64,000 bases of DNA from Halobellus captivus (GCF_003697845.1 NZ_RDQE01000008.1:124001-188000), one strand, 5' to 3'; positions 41,495-51,099 are shown, counted from the first letter of the stretch. Notes: a model not told the origin generated them from the letters alone. A program made the numbers and translations.

Positions 41495-42379
41495 ATGGAC
41501 GCGCTATCGCGACTTCCCGTCTGGCTCAGAGATCCGCGTTACACGGGGTCGAACCGCTGTCTTCCGTGTACGATCGTCAACCTCGTCATCGCCGCCGCGC
41601 TTGCGCTCGTCGTCGCGACCGTCTCGATCGGCTGGGCGATCGCGACGTTCGCCGCCGCCGCGGTGACGATCGGCGTCCGGGGCTACCTCGTTCCCGGGAC
41701 GCCGACGCTGACGAAACGATACCTCCCGGATCGGGTGCTTGCCCGGTTCGACAAGGGGCCGGAACGCGGGGGAGTCGCGAGCGGCGGGGCTGCCGCGAAC
41801 GGCGCGGCCGATCACGGGATCGTGGCCGACGACGGGGAGCCGTTCGACCCCGCGACCGCCCTCGTCGAGGCGGGGGTCCTCCTCGAGGACCCGGCGGTCG
41901 ACGACTTCGTCCTCGAGGAACGGTTCCACGACGCGTGGCGGCGGGAGGCGAGAACTCTCGCCGACGCCAACGCCGACGAGGAGGTGCTCGCCGACTTTCT
42001 CGAGGTCGACGACCCCGAATCCGTCGCCCTGGTCGACCGCGGCCGCGCCTACGCCGCGTACATCGAGGACGAACCCGCGGGCCGATGGGAGTCGAGACAG
42101 GCGTTCCTCGCGGACCTCGCCGCCGCCGCCGTCCTCGACGACCGCTGGGACGGGTGGAGCGAGCTCTCGACCGCGCGGCGCAGCGAGTTGCTCGGTAGCC
42201 TCCGGCTGTTCATCGAGACGTGTCCGACCTGCGACGGGACCGTGACGCTCGATACGACCGTCGTCGAGTCGTGTTGCCGGACCTACGACGTGCTCGCCGC
42301 GACGTGTGACGCCTGCGGCGCGCGGCTCTTCGAGGCCGACGTCGACCCCGCGGCGCTCGAACGCGCCGCCGAGGCGTAG
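41495..42379 (+). CDS. membrane protein with C-terminal zinc-ribbon-like cysteines
   Basis: This 294-residue protein begins MDALSRLPVWLRDPRYTG and NRCLPCTIVNLVIAA, with two hydrophobic helices in the first 75 residues. A long acidic helical region follows. The C-terminus has four Cys pairs, including CPTCDG and CDACGAR, suited to one or two zinc sites. ATG 41495 fits a TCATACCTAT element about 27 bases upstream; ATG 41468 would add nine residues. It is a conserved-looking haloarchaeal protein, but its role is unknown. Confidence 0.65.
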   Translation: MDALSRLPVWLRDPRYTGSNRCLPCTIVNLVIAAALALVVATVSIGWAIATFAAAAVTIGVRGYLVPGTPTLTKRYLPDRVLARFDKGPERGGVASGGAAANGAADHGIVADDGEPFDPATALVEAGVLLEDPAVDDFVLEERFHDAWRREARTLADANADEEVLADFLEVDDPESVALVDRGRAYAAYIEDEPAGRWESRQAFLADLAAAAVLDDRWDGWSELSTARRSELLGSLRLFIETCPTCDGTVTLDTTVVESCCRTYDVLAATCDACGARLFEADVDPAALERAAEA

Positions 42380-42446
42380 CCGGCCGCTCCGAGCGCGTCG
42401 AACGCCCGGCGTCGCACGTACGACGATCGCGGCGGTTCCTCCGAGT

Positions 42447-43238
42447 TCAGAGCGTTGAGGACCCCGAACCACCGTCGATCGTCACGGCCTGTCCGTTGAC
42501 GTAGCCCGAGAGGGGCGAGGAGAGGTACGCCACGAGGTTTCCGAGTTCCATCGGGTCGCCCAGCCGACCGAGCGGAACGTCTTCCGCCCGTTCCTCGAGG
42601 CCGGCCTCGTAGCTCTCGATCTCGCCGCGGTCGACGGCGTACTCGATCAGGTCCTCTATCCGGGGCGTCTCGTGTGAGCCGGGGAGGACGGCGTTCGCCC
42701 GCACCGCCGGTGCCAGCTCCTTCGAGAGCGTCTTCTCGAGACCGATGACGCCCATGCGGACGGAACTCGAGAGGACGTTGCTCGGCGAGGCCTCCTTGAC
42801 GGTTCTGGACGTGACGTTGACGATCGTGCCGCCGCCGTCCGCCCGGAGGTGGGGGGCCGCGGCCCGTACCGCCCGGACGACGCTCATCACCAGCAGGTCG
42901 TACGTGTCGTACCACTCCCCGTCGTCGGCCTCCAGGGGTCGATACGGCGCCGGACCGCCCGCGCTCGTCACGAGGTGATCGAGGCGGTCGAACTCCTCGA
43001 CGGCCCGCGCGACGAGCCCCTCGACCTCGGCTTTCTCGGTGACGTCCGCAGCGTGGCCGACGACCTCTCCGCTCGCGACGGATCCGATCTCGTTCACGGC
43101 CTCCTCCAGCCGCTCGGGGTCGCGGCCGTTGACGAGCACGTCCGCACCCTCGCGGGCGAGCGCCTTCGCCGAGGCCTTTCCCAGGCCGCTGCTCGATGCC
43201 GTCACCAGCGCCGCGTTGCCGTCGAGTTTCAGGTCCAT
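42447..43238 (-). CDS. SDR-family oxidoreductase with altered active site
   Basis: The 263-residue protein has the SDR cofactor motif ASSSGLGKASAKALA, the NNAG-equivalent VTSAGGPAP, and the Rossmann core. The usual catalytic YxxxK is replaced: the expected place reads NVLSSSVRMGVIG, with Ser and Arg at the Tyr and Lys positions. The C-terminal MDIGG-type segment is AVTIDGGSG. I recall related SDRs with the same change. ATG 43238 (MDLKLDGN) follows a clear gap to the helicase gene 74 bases away. Confidence 0.75.
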   Translation of the reverse strand: MDLKLDGNAALVTASSSGLGKASAKALAREGADVLVNGRDPERLEEAVNEIGSVASGEVVGHAADVTEKAEVEGLVARAVEEFDRLDHLVTSAGGPAPYRPLEADDGEWYDTYDLLVMSVVRAVRAAAPHLRADGGGTIVNVTSRTVKEASPSNVLSSSVRMGVIGLEKTLSKELAPAVRANAVLPGSHETPRIEDLIEYAVDRGEIESYEAGLEERAEDVPLGRLGDPMELGNLVAYLSSPLSGYVNGQAVTIDGGSGSSTL

Positions 43239-43311
43239 GACGTTCGCTTCCCGCCGAGAGCACAAAAGGGTACGTCGCAACGCCGGAAGTGGGAGGAAAG
43301 TGCTCCGTCCC

Positions 43312-45741
43312 TCACTCCGCGGGTTCGGCCTCGCTCGCGTCCGCCGCCGTCGTGCCCGTCAGCGACTCCAATAGATGGATCGCCGGGGCCTTCGCGAGCG
43401 GCTCGTTGGCGTTGCCACAGTGGGGCGACTGGACGCAGGAGGGACAGCCGTCCGCGCAGCCACAGCCGTCGATGAGCCGCGCAGTCCGCTCCATCAGCTC
43501 CTCGATCCGGGCGTGTCCTCGGCGGGCAAGTCCGACCCCGCCGGGGTAGCCGTCGTAGACGAACACCGCCGGACCCTCGACGTGGGGGTGATACGGGGTC
43601 GAGATGCCGCCGATGTCGCCGCGGTCACACAGCAGGTGGAACGGGAAGAGCGAGATGATCCCGTGTTCGGCCGCGTGGATCCCGCCGTTGAACGCGTACT
43701 CGCCGCCCGGTACCGCGGCGTCGTCGGACTCGTCGGCTTCGTCGGAACCGTCGGCGTCGTCGGCCGCCCCGATCGTGCGCATCTCCGACTCGACGTCCTC
43801 GGGTACCGGGAAGTACAGCGCTCGCGTCCGGAGCGTCGTCTCCGGCAGGTCGAGTGCGGACTCGCCGAGCGAGTCGCCGGTCGCCGCGTCCCGCCTGAGG
43901 AACCCGGTGACTCGCTCGGTGACGGTCACGTCGGCGAACCGGATCGGGACGTCCGGGCGCGCGGACGGCGTCCGCTCCGCGAGGTCCTCCTCGACGACGA
44001 TCGACTTCTCGGTGAGCGGCCGGGTGTAGTAGTCCGCCCACGACGACCGAAGCTCCGCGACGTTCCGGTCGAGGTCGAGGTCGGCGACCTCGTAGGTGCG
44101 TCCCTGCTGGTGGTAGATCGCGCCGGGGTGAGCGTCCCGGAGCGCGTCGGCGAACCCCAGCGACGCGATCGAGTCGCCGTTCGAGCCGTCGACCAGTTCG
44201 ATCTCGCGTTCCTCGGCGGTTCGGAGGTTCATCGCGTGTTGGGGGCTCTCCGAGCCCGCGTACGTCCAGCGGGTCCCGGCCGCGGCCTCGCGGCGGGCCA
44301 GCGTTCCGTCCGCCGTGAGGTCGGCGACGACTCCCGGGAACGACCCGCCGAAGTACGCCTCGTCGGCGGGCGAGAGCCAGCCCTCGTCGGCCGCACAGGC
44401 GACGTGTCGCGGGAGGAGCCGGTCGTTCTCGGGGTCGCAGATCGCGTCCTCCGGCGGGGCCTCGAAGAAGTCCGCGGGGTGATTCATCAGATACTGGTCC
44501 AGCTGGTCCTCGCCGCCGACCATGACGACGAGGGCGGGGTCCGACCCCCGGCCCGCGCGGCCGGCTCGCTGGTGGGCCGACATCCGCGTTCCGGGGTAGC
44601 CGTCCAGGACCACGGCGTCGAGCCCGCCGACGTCGACGCCGAGTTCGAGCGCGTTCGTCGACCAGACGCCGCGGAGGTCGCCCGCGTGGAGGTCGGCCTC
44701 GATCTCGCGACGCCGGTCGTCCTTCAGTGCGGCCTGGTACGCGCCGACCTTCGCGGCGAGGTCGTGTTCGCCCCGCTCGCGGAGGTCGCTCGCGCTGTCC
44801 GTGGCGTACTGCTCTGCGGTCTGTCTCGCCCGCGTGAACGCCAGCGTCTGGCGGCCGCTCGCGACCAGGTCGACGAACAGGCGTTTGCTTTCCGTGTGGC
44901 TCGACTTCCGGCGACCGCTCCCGCGCTCCGCCCAGTCGTCGTCGTACTCCGGCGGGTTCCACAGGACCCAGTCGCGGGGGCCGCGCCCGGAGGTGTCCTC
45001 GTCGACGAGCGTGATCCCCGAGGGGTCGCGGCCGGTCACCGTCGCGGCGTGTTCGACCGGGTTGCCGATCGTCGCCGAACAGCAGACGAACGTCGGGCTC
45101 GATCCGAAGCGCTCGCACGTCCGTACGAGTCGACGCATCGCGAGCGCGACCCCGGTGCCGAAGACGCCGCGGTAGCCGTGGACCTCGTCGACCACGACGT
45201 ACTCGAGCGAGGAGAGGAACCACTCCCAGAGCCGCCCGGCGTGCGGCAACAGCGCGTAGTGGAGCATGTCGGGGTTCGATAGCAACACCGTCGGACGGGC
45301 GTCCCGCACCTCGCGTTTCTCCGCCCGCGAGAGCCGTCCGGTGTACGACGCGACGGAGACCCGGCTGCCGAATCCGAGCCCGCGTGCGAGTTCCGAGAGC
45401 GACTCCTCCTGGTCCGCGATCAGCGCGTTCTGCGGGCCGACGTAGAGGGTCCGTCCCCTTCCCTCCATCGCGGTCTCGAACGCCGGGACGGTGTACGCGA
45501 GCGACTTCCCGCTCGCGGTCTCGGTCGCCAGGACGACGTCGTCGCCGTCCCGGACCGCCTCGATCGCCTCGGCCTGGTGGCGGTAGAGCCGGTCGATTCC
45601 CCGATCGGCGAGCGCGTCCGCGAGCCGCGGCTCGAGATCGACGTCGCGATACTCGGGCTCGCGGGCCGGCAGCCGGCGGTGTTCGGCGATCTGTCCCGCG
45701 TAGTAGGGTCGGCTCCGGAGCCACTCGACGGCGTCGTCCAC
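43312..45741 (-). CDS. MrfA/YprA-type DEAD/DEAH helicase with DUF1998 cluster domain
   Basis: This 809-residue SF2 helicase has Walker A ATETASGKSLAYTVP (about residue 77), the DEVH box VVVDEVHGYRG, motif III CSATIGNP, and motif VI HQRAGRAGRG. The C-terminal DUF1998 region has the cysteine cluster GCGCADGCPSCVQSPHCG near the end, a zinc or iron site. Bacterial MrfA removes mitomycin-type lesions. GTG 45741 (MDDAVEWLRSRPYY) is used. It lies in a run with GNAT, mscS and dacZ genes on the same strand. Confidence 0.85.
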   Translation of the reverse strand: MDDAVEWLRSRPYYAGQIAEHRRLPAREPEYRDVDLEPRLADALADRGIDRLYRHQAEAIEAVRDGDDVVLATETASGKSLAYTVPAFETAMEGRGRTLYVGPQNALIADQEESLSELARGLGFGSRVSVASYTGRLSRAEKREVRDARPTVLLSNPDMLHYALLPHAGRLWEWFLSSLEYVVVDEVHGYRGVFGTGVALAMRRLVRTCERFGSSPTFVCCSATIGNPVEHAATVTGRDPSGITLVDEDTSGRGPRDWVLWNPPEYDDDWAERGSGRRKSSHTESKRLFVDLVASGRQTLAFTRARQTAEQYATDSASDLRERGEHDLAAKVGAYQAALKDDRRREIEADLHAGDLRGVWSTNALELGVDVGGLDAVVLDGYPGTRMSAHQRAGRAGRGSDPALVVMVGGEDQLDQYLMNHPADFFEAPPEDAICDPENDRLLPRHVACAADEGWLSPADEAYFGGSFPGVVADLTADGTLARREAAAGTRWTYAGSESPQHAMNLRTAEEREIELVDGSNGDSIASLGFADALRDAHPGAIYHQQGRTYEVADLDLDRNVAELRSSWADYYTRPLTEKSIVVEEDLAERTPSARPDVPIRFADVTVTERVTGFLRRDAATGDSLGESALDLPETTLRTRALYFPVPEDVESEMRTIGAADDADGSDEADESDDAAVPGGEYAFNGGIHAAEHGIISLFPFHLLCDRGDIGGISTPYHPHVEGPAVFVYDGYPGGVGLARRGHARIEELMERTARLIDGCGCADGCPSCVQSPHCGNANEPLAKAPAIHLLESLTGTTAADASEAEPAE

Positions 45742-45769
45742 GGATACGGATCCGTGGGCGCGGCCGGGC

Positions 45770-46453
45770 CTAACCGTTGTGGTCGGGGTGAAGCGGGGAG
45801 TCCCTCCGTCTCGAATCCACCTCCGGGAGATCGGTCGGCCCCTCGCGGACGACCGGGGGCCACCGGACCTCGGTCGCGATCGGATCGTCGAGCGGGAGCA
45901 CCATGTGAAGGTCGCCGTCGCGCTCGACGGTCTCGAACCCGAGCGTACCATAGACGTGCCGGGCAGCCTTGTTGCCGGCCGTCACGTACAGATCGAGCGC
46001 CTCGCGCCCGGCGGCGGCGGCGTCCGCGATGAGGCGTCGACAGAGCTCCGTTCCGACCCCGCGACCCTGCGCGTCCGGGTGGACGAAGACGGCGATCTCG
46101 GGGCGGGCGACGTCGGTCGGGGTGTACACTGCGTGACCGAGCAGGCGGCCGCCGAGTTCGGCCACGACGTTGTTGCCGCCGTCGAACAGCGACTCGATCC
46201 ACTCGACGCGTCGCGCGCGAGCAGCCGGCGGGAGCCCCTGTGCGCGGTGCTCGATCGTGAACGCGTCGTACATCTCGACGAGCCGATCGGCGTCGCCCGG
46301 CTCGACCGAGCGGACCGTCCACCGGTCCCCGAGCTTGTCGACGAAGCGCGGACAGCGCGGGGGGCAGTGGACCGTCCCCTCACACTCGCTGCCGTCCCAC
46401 CCCCCGCAGGCGACGTTTCGAACGTCGTCGATGTCGTCGGCGTCGGCGCTCAT
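45770..46453 (-). CDS. GNAT N-acetyltransferase with N-terminal Cys pairs
   Basis: The 227-residue protein has a short N-terminal segment with four cysteines (VACGGWDGSECEG, HCPPRCPRF), possibly metal-binding. A GNAT domain follows (DRLVEMYDAFTIEHRAQG, then the acetyl-CoA motif HPDAQGRGVGTELCRRL). The C-terminus is basic/polar. The substrate is unknown. ATG 46453 (MSADADDIDD) is used. It is followed after 28 bases by the helicase gene and may be cotranscribed. Confidence 0.75.
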   Translation of the reverse strand: MSADADDIDDVRNVACGGWDGSECEGTVHCPPRCPRFVDKLGDRWTVRSVEPGDADRLVEMYDAFTIEHRAQGLPPAARARRVEWIESLFDGGNNVVAELGGRLLGHAVYTPTDVARPEIAVFVHPDAQGRGVGTELCRRLIADAAAAGREALDLYVTAGNKAARHVYGTLGFETVERDGDLHMVLPLDDPIATEVRWPPVVREGPTDLPEVDSRRRDSPLHPDHNG

Positions 46454-46529
46454 ACGTTCCCCTCGACTCCCCGCCCGCATAAGCGTGACAACGACTTTCA
46501 CGCCATGAGAATCCGGACGTACGGGCGCG

Positions 46530-47327
46530 TCACTCCCGGATCAACACGATCCCGTCGCGAAAGACCGCGTGGTTCGGGAGGACGTGTTCGCCGTCGTCGG
46601 TCTCGACGTGGGTGACGAACAGGTCGACCTCCTGGACGATCCCGCGCCGGCCGGCGACGCGAACCTCGTCGCCGATGCCGTACGGCTGGCGCAACAGGAG
46701 GAAGATACCGGCCGCGCCCGCCGCGAGGAGGTCCTTCGTCGCCAGCGCGGTCAGGAGAACGACCGCGAAGGAGTACGCCGCGAGCAACACGACGAGCGCG
46801 AGCGTCTGGACGCCCACCTGTCCGAGCGCGATGAGCGCGGCGACGTAGACGACGCTGTACTTCACGAGCGTCGGGAGCACGCCCACCTCGGGGAGCTTGA
46901 CTCCGCGGAGCCGCTCGGCGACGAGCAGTTCGGCCTTGTCCCCGATCACGACGCCGACGATGAGCACGAGGACCGCGACGAACAGGCGGGGGACGAACGC
47001 CGCCACGTCCGACCAGAAGAGGTCGACGTACCGCACCTCGGCGACCGTGAGCGCGACGAGGACGGTGACGGCGACGATGAAGTACGTCGACAGCTTCGCG
47101 ACGATCCGGACGGTCGAGGTGTCGAACTCGCGTGCGGTGCGCTCGAAGGTCGTCCCCTCTATCGCCTCCGGAACGCCCGCCCGGATCAGCAGCCGGCGGT
47201 TGACGATCCCGACGATGACGGCCAGCACGAGTCCGAGCACGAGCACGAACAGCGCGAGCCAGACGCGATCGGGGACCGCGTCGATCAGTCCGCTTACGGT
47301 CCCTGCGGGAGTCGTCGACGACGACAT
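46530..47327 (-). CDS. MscS-type mechanosensitive channel
   Basis: This 265-residue channel protein has four or five TM segments (VWLALFVLVLGLVLAVIVG, STYFIVAVTVLVALTV, FVPRLFVAVLVLIVGVVIGD, LVKYSVVYVAALIALG, TLALVVLLAAYSFAVVLL) and the start of a C-terminal MscS beta domain (QPYGIGDEVRVAGRRGIVQEV, HVLPNHAVFRDGIVL). The pore helix is the last TM (ATKDLLAAGAAGIFLLLRQP). Its ATG shares a base with the dacZ stop (TGATG), giving coupled translation. Channels of this kind release solutes on hypo-osmotic shock. Confidence 0.78.
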   Translation of the reverse strand: MSSSTTPAGTVSGLIDAVPDRVWLALFVLVLGLVLAVIVGIVNRRLLIRAGVPEAIEGTTFERTAREFDTSTVRIVAKLSTYFIVAVTVLVALTVAEVRYVDLFWSDVAAFVPRLFVAVLVLIVGVVIGDKAELLVAERLRGVKLPEVGVLPTLVKYSVVYVAALIALGQVGVQTLALVVLLAAYSFAVVLLTALATKDLLAAGAAGIFLLLRQPYGIGDEVRVAGRRGIVQEVDLFVTHVETDDGEHVLPNHAVFRDGIVLIRE

Positions 47328-48160
47328 CAGTACTCCTCCGGATCGATCTCCAGGACGAGCCTCCCGCCCTTGAACGCCCGAACGAGGCCGTCGGACTCCG
47401 AGAGGACGATCGCGGTCGCGTTGGTGTCCTGGGTGATCGCGCCGCCGGCCATGTGCCGGGCCCCGAGACCCTTCGGAATGTCGACTCCCTCCGCGGCGGG
47501 CTCGAGGTAGCGGTACGCGGAGACGATCTTCCCCGAATCGGAGATCACGAACGCGCCGTCGAGCCGGGAGAACTCCTTCAACATGACGTTCACGATGGGG
47601 TCGCCGACGTGGACGTGGGACTTCTCGAAGGGGTTGTACGACAGCGAGCGGGACTTGTTCATCACCTTGCCCGCGTCGCCGACGACGAACAGCGCGCCGA
47701 CCGGCTTGCCCTTCTGGCCCTTCTTGCCGAGCTCGATGGCGACCTCGAGGACGTCGCGGATGACGCCCGGGTCGGCCCGGGACTCGACGAAGAGGTCGTA
47801 GATGCCGGTGTGGACGGTCTCGTCGACGGTGACGCGGATCACCGCGTCGGACTCGCCCTCGAAGACGGAGACGACGCAGACGACCTCGTCGCCCTCGGCC
47901 ACGAGGTCGGCCTCCATCGACCCCTCGACCCCGAACCGGATCCGGTCGCGAACGTCACGGAAGGGGATCGGCAGCTCGACGAACGGGTCCGCGTCGACGT
48001 CGTTGTCGGGCGCGACGACGACGATATCGGTCCGTTCGTCGCTCCGACCGCCCGCCTCGTCTCCGGTGAAGCGGTCGTGAAACGAGGCGGTCGGCGAGAA
48101 CAGGAGCACCGCGTCGGCGTCCTCGACGAGTTCGGACAGGTGGTCGGTGAGTGACGCCAT
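47327..48160 (-). CDS. dacZ: diadenylate cyclase (c-di-AMP synthase)
   Basis: This 277-residue DisA_N-type enzyme has the two catalytic motifs LDGAFVISDSGKIVSAYRY (DGA, about 204-222) and GLGARHMAGGAITQDTNATA (RHR-like, about 235). Haloarchaeal DacZ is the only known c-di-AMP synthase in these organisms, and c-di-AMP is essential in osmotic regulation in Haloferax. N-terminal 120 residues form a domain of the archaeal type (ELVEDADAVLLFSPTASFHD). ATG 48160 is the start. It is cotranscribed with the downstream MscS channel. Confidence 0.88.
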   Translation of the reverse strand: MASLTDHLSELVEDADAVLLFSPTASFHDRFTGDEAGGRSDERTDIVVVAPDNDVDADPFVELPIPFRDVRDRIRFGVEGSMEADLVAEGDEVVCVVSVFEGESDAVIRVTVDETVHTGIYDLFVESRADPGVIRDVLEVAIELGKKGQKGKPVGALFVVGDAGKVMNKSRSLSYNPFEKSHVHVGDPIVNVMLKEFSRLDGAFVISDSGKIVSAYRYLEPAAEGVDIPKGLGARHMAGGAITQDTNATAIVLSESDGLVRAFKGGRLVLEIDPEEY

Positions 48161-48311
48161 CGTCCTGTCACGACTCCGGGAGGACGTAAAATCGTTTTGA
48201 CGGCGTCGTACGGGCGTCTGACGCTCGAAGCGCCGACGAACTCCTCGGGGTCGGTGCCACCGCCGGCGGTCGCACACGTTTTAGGTGCCACGGTCGTCGA
48301 TCCGGACGACC

Positions 48312-49418
48312 ATGGCCACCCGCGACGCCCTCTGGGGCTACCGCGACGCGTTCGGCGACGCCTTCGGGCGGACCTACTTCAGGCGGTTCGGGCCGGGTGT
48401 CGCCTCCAGCGTCGGGCTGGGGACGTACCTCGGGGAGCCGACCGACGCCGTCGACGACGCCCTCCGGAGGGCCGTCCGGCTCGGGATCGAGTCGGGAACG
48501 AACCAGATCGACACCGCCGCCAACTATCGATGCGGGCGGTCGGAGCGGGTCGTCGGCGAGGCGATCCGGGACGCGAGCGTCGACCGCGAGGCGGTCGTGG
48601 TGTCGACGAAGGGGGGGTTCCTCCCGTTCGACGGGGAACGCCCCGACGACCCGGCCGCCTACCTCCGTGAACGGTTCGTCGAGCCGGGGATCGTCGACCC
48701 GGCCGACCTCGTCGGCGCACACTGTCTCGCGCCGGCGTTCCTCGAGTGGTCGCTCGACCGCTCGCTCGACCGGCTCGACGTCGGTTCGATCGACTGCTAC
48801 CACGTCCACAACCCGGAGACGCAGCTCATGGAGCGGTCGCACGGGGCGGTCTACGACGCCCTGGAGGCCGCCTTCGAGACGCTCGAGCGCCGGCGGGCCG
48901 CGGGCGACCTCGGGGCGTACGGGGTCGCGACGTGGGACGCGTTTCGCGTCGCCGAGGACGCGGACGCGTTCCTCTCGCTCCGCGAGGTCCTCTCACGCGC
49001 GGAGGCGGCCGGCGAGGCGGTCGGTCCGGACGACGATCACGGCTTCGCGGCGATCCAGCTCCCCTTCAACGTCCACATGGCCGACGCGTTCACCCGGGCG
49101 AACCAGCGTCCACCCGATGATCCGGACGGCGAGCCGGTCTCGACGCTGGCGTTCGCCCACGAGGCCGGCCTGTCGGTGGTCACGAGCGCGAGCATCGGAC
49201 AGGGCGAACTGGCGGCGGCGGGGTCGATCCCGGCGGGCATCGACGCGAAGCTCTCCGGCGACACGCCGGCCCAGCGCGCGCTCAACTTCGCCAGAAGCGC
49301 GCCGGCCGTGACCTGCTCGCTCGTCGGCACGACGGATCCCGACCACCTGCGGGAGAACGTCGCCGCGGGGACGTTCGACCCGCTCGGCGCGTCGGCGTTC
49401 GACGCCGTCTTCGAGTGA
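48312..49418 (+). CDS. aldo/keto reductase
   Basis: This 368-residue TIM-barrel oxidoreductase has the AKR residues Asp and Tyr in QIDTAANYRCGRSE, Lys in VVVSTKGGF and His in CYHVHNPETQ. The cofactor end is SCSLVGTTDPDHLREN-like (TCSLVGTTD). The substrate is unknown. It is divergent from dacZ, with 151 bases between. Length is slightly above the usual 300-340 because of two loop insertions. Confidence 0.85.
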   Translation: MATRDALWGYRDAFGDAFGRTYFRRFGPGVASSVGLGTYLGEPTDAVDDALRRAVRLGIESGTNQIDTAANYRCGRSERVVGEAIRDASVDREAVVVSTKGGFLPFDGERPDDPAAYLRERFVEPGIVDPADLVGAHCLAPAFLEWSLDRSLDRLDVGSIDCYHVHNPETQLMERSHGAVYDALEAAFETLERRRAAGDLGAYGVATWDAFRVAEDADAFLSLREVLSRAEAAGEAVGPDDDHGFAAIQLPFNVHMADAFTRANQRPPDDPDGEPVSTLAFAHEAGLSVVTSASIGQGELAAAGSIPAGIDAKLSGDTPAQRALNFARSAPAVTCSLVGTTDPDHLRENVAAGTFDPLGASAFDAVFE

Positions 49419-49471
49419 GCGAGGTCGGGAGAAGGTCGAGAGACGGCGGGAGGGCGGTCCCCGACCGGCGT

Positions 49472-49642
49472 TTATCGCAGTTCCTTGAACTCGGCGCCGC
49501 ACTCCGGACAGGTCCGGACCGAGAACACCTCGTCGGGGTCGTTCTTCTTCTTCAACACCTTCTCACAGGTCGCGCAGTTGAGCCGCTCGTAGGTGTCCTT
49601 GAACAGGTCACCGTCGCGTAGCGCCTTGCGCGTGGATTTCAT
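49472..49642 (-). CDS. HVO_0649-type small zinc-finger protein
   Basis: This 56-residue protein has two CxxC knuckles, NCATCEKV and RTCPECGAEF, enough for one zinc ribbon. A basic N-terminal helix (MKSTRKALRDGDLF) precedes them. The ATG at 49642 is used; an upstream frame would start in unrelated sequence. Its small size and strong Cys spacing match haloarchaeal HVO_0649-like proteins. Role unknown, but these are often tied to transcription or translation. Confidence 0.8.
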   Translation of the reverse strand: MKSTRKALRDGDLFKDTYERLNCATCEKVLKKKNDPDEVFSVRTCPECGAEFKELR

Positions 49643-49824
49643 GTGGTGGCGTTCGTCGCCGGAGGGTATAAAAACCCCGCACGGCGGCCGACGGGCGTCA
49701 GACGTTCGAGAGGTTCCGCCCTGGCGGGCGCACCGTGAGGGACCGTGTCGGGAGGATAGCGACCGAACCGGGAGCAAGCGGCCGCTTCCGCAACGTTTGT
49801 ACTCGCCCCCCGGAAACGGTCACC

Positions 49825-50997
49825 GTGTCTCGGAACCGGCTGTTCGGATCGCTGTGTGCGATGGTCTTCCTCGCGAACTTCGCGCGGGTGGTGTTCGCGC
49901 CGCTCGTCGGCGAGTTCATCGACGAGTTCACGATCCGCGAGGGGACCGCCGGACTCGTCGTCACGCTCGCGTGGCTCGGGTCTGCCTCCCCACGGATCCC
50001 GACCGGCTGGGTTCTCACCCGTACCTCCCGCGTGGGCGTCGTGCTCGTCTCGGGCGTGACCCTCGTCGTCGGCGCGCTCGGCGTCGCGCTCGCGCCCGGC
50101 GTTCCGACGCTGATGCTCGCCGCGTTCGTCGTCGGGAGCGCCTCGGGCGTCTACTTCGTCGCCGCCAACCCGTTCGTCTCGGAGCTGTTCCCCGAGCGAG
50201 TCGGCCGCGTCATGGGGATCCACGGGATGGCGAGCCAGCTGTCGGCCGTCATCGCCGCGCCGGTGGTCACCGTCACCCTGTGGTACGACTGGCGCTACGC
50301 GTTCTACGGCCTCGCGGTCGCGGCCGCGCTCACGACGGTCCTGATCGTCGTTCTGGCCCGCCGGACCGACCTCCCCGAGGCCGGACGCGGCGACACCGAC
50401 TTCTTCGGCGGCGCGCGCTCGGAGTGGAAGATCATCCTCTCCGGCGTCGTGCTCGTCGGGGCGACGGCCTTCGTTTGGCAGGGACTGTTCAACTTCTACG
50501 AGCTGTACATGATCGACAAGGGTCTCCCGCCGACGACCGCCCGCAACCTGCTAACCGTGATCTTCGCGGCCGGCGTTCCCGCCTTCCTCGTCTCCGGCGA
50601 GATCGCGGACCGGCTCCCGAACGTCCCGTACCTCCTCGGGATCGTGACCGCCTTCCTCGTCAGCGTCGTCCTCGCGGTCCTCGCGTCGGGAACCGTCGCG
50701 ATCGTCCTCGCCAGCCTGCTCGTGGGGTTCTCGGTTCACATGCTGTTTCCGGCCAGCGACACGTACCTGCTCGCGTCGCTCCCGGACGAGTCGCGGGCGT
50801 CGGCGTACGCCGTCTACTCCGCCGGCATGATGACGACGCAGGCGGCGGGGTCGTGGGTCGTCGGCGAGGCGATCGAGGCCGGCGCGAGCTACGACGCCGT
50901 CTTCCTCGTCTCGACGGCCGGGGTCGCCGTCCTCGTGGTCGTCTACGCCGTCCTGAACGCGTTCGGAAGGGTTCCCGGCGGGACCGCACACGCCTGA
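49825..50997 (+). CDS. MFS transporter
   Basis: The 390-residue carrier has 11-12 hydrophobic segments. MFS signature-like loops are seen as GWVLTRTSRVGVV (after TM2) and NPFVSELFPERVGRVMG (after TM4-5). GTG 49825 (MSRNRLFGSLCAM) is chosen because the preceding 30 codons are not conserved-like. The substrate is unknown. It lies in its own unit between a zinc-finger gene and the GPGS-like gene. Confidence 0.78.
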   Translation: MSRNRLFGSLCAMVFLANFARVVFAPLVGEFIDEFTIREGTAGLVVTLAWLGSASPRIPTGWVLTRTSRVGVVLVSGVTLVVGALGVALAPGVPTLMLAAFVVGSASGVYFVAANPFVSELFPERVGRVMGIHGMASQLSAVIAAPVVTVTLWYDWRYAFYGLAVAAALTTVLIVVLARRTDLPEAGRGDTDFFGGARSEWKIILSGVVLVGATAFVWQGLFNFYELYMIDKGLPPTTARNLLTVIFAAGVPAFLVSGEIADRLPNVPYLLGIVTAFLVSVVLAVLASGTVAIVLASLLVGFSVHMLFPASDTYLLASLPDESRASAYAVYSAGMMTTQAAGSWVVGEAIEAGASYDAVFLVSTAGVAVLVVVYAVLNAFGRVPGGTAHA

Positions 50998-51099
50998 CGC
51001 TCGAGGGCCCGAACGCGGTCGTCGAACGGGTCCGAACGTCGTCGCCGCGGATCCCGGGTATCGTACGTCTTTAGGGGCTCGTTCCCTTTTGATCGGCTA

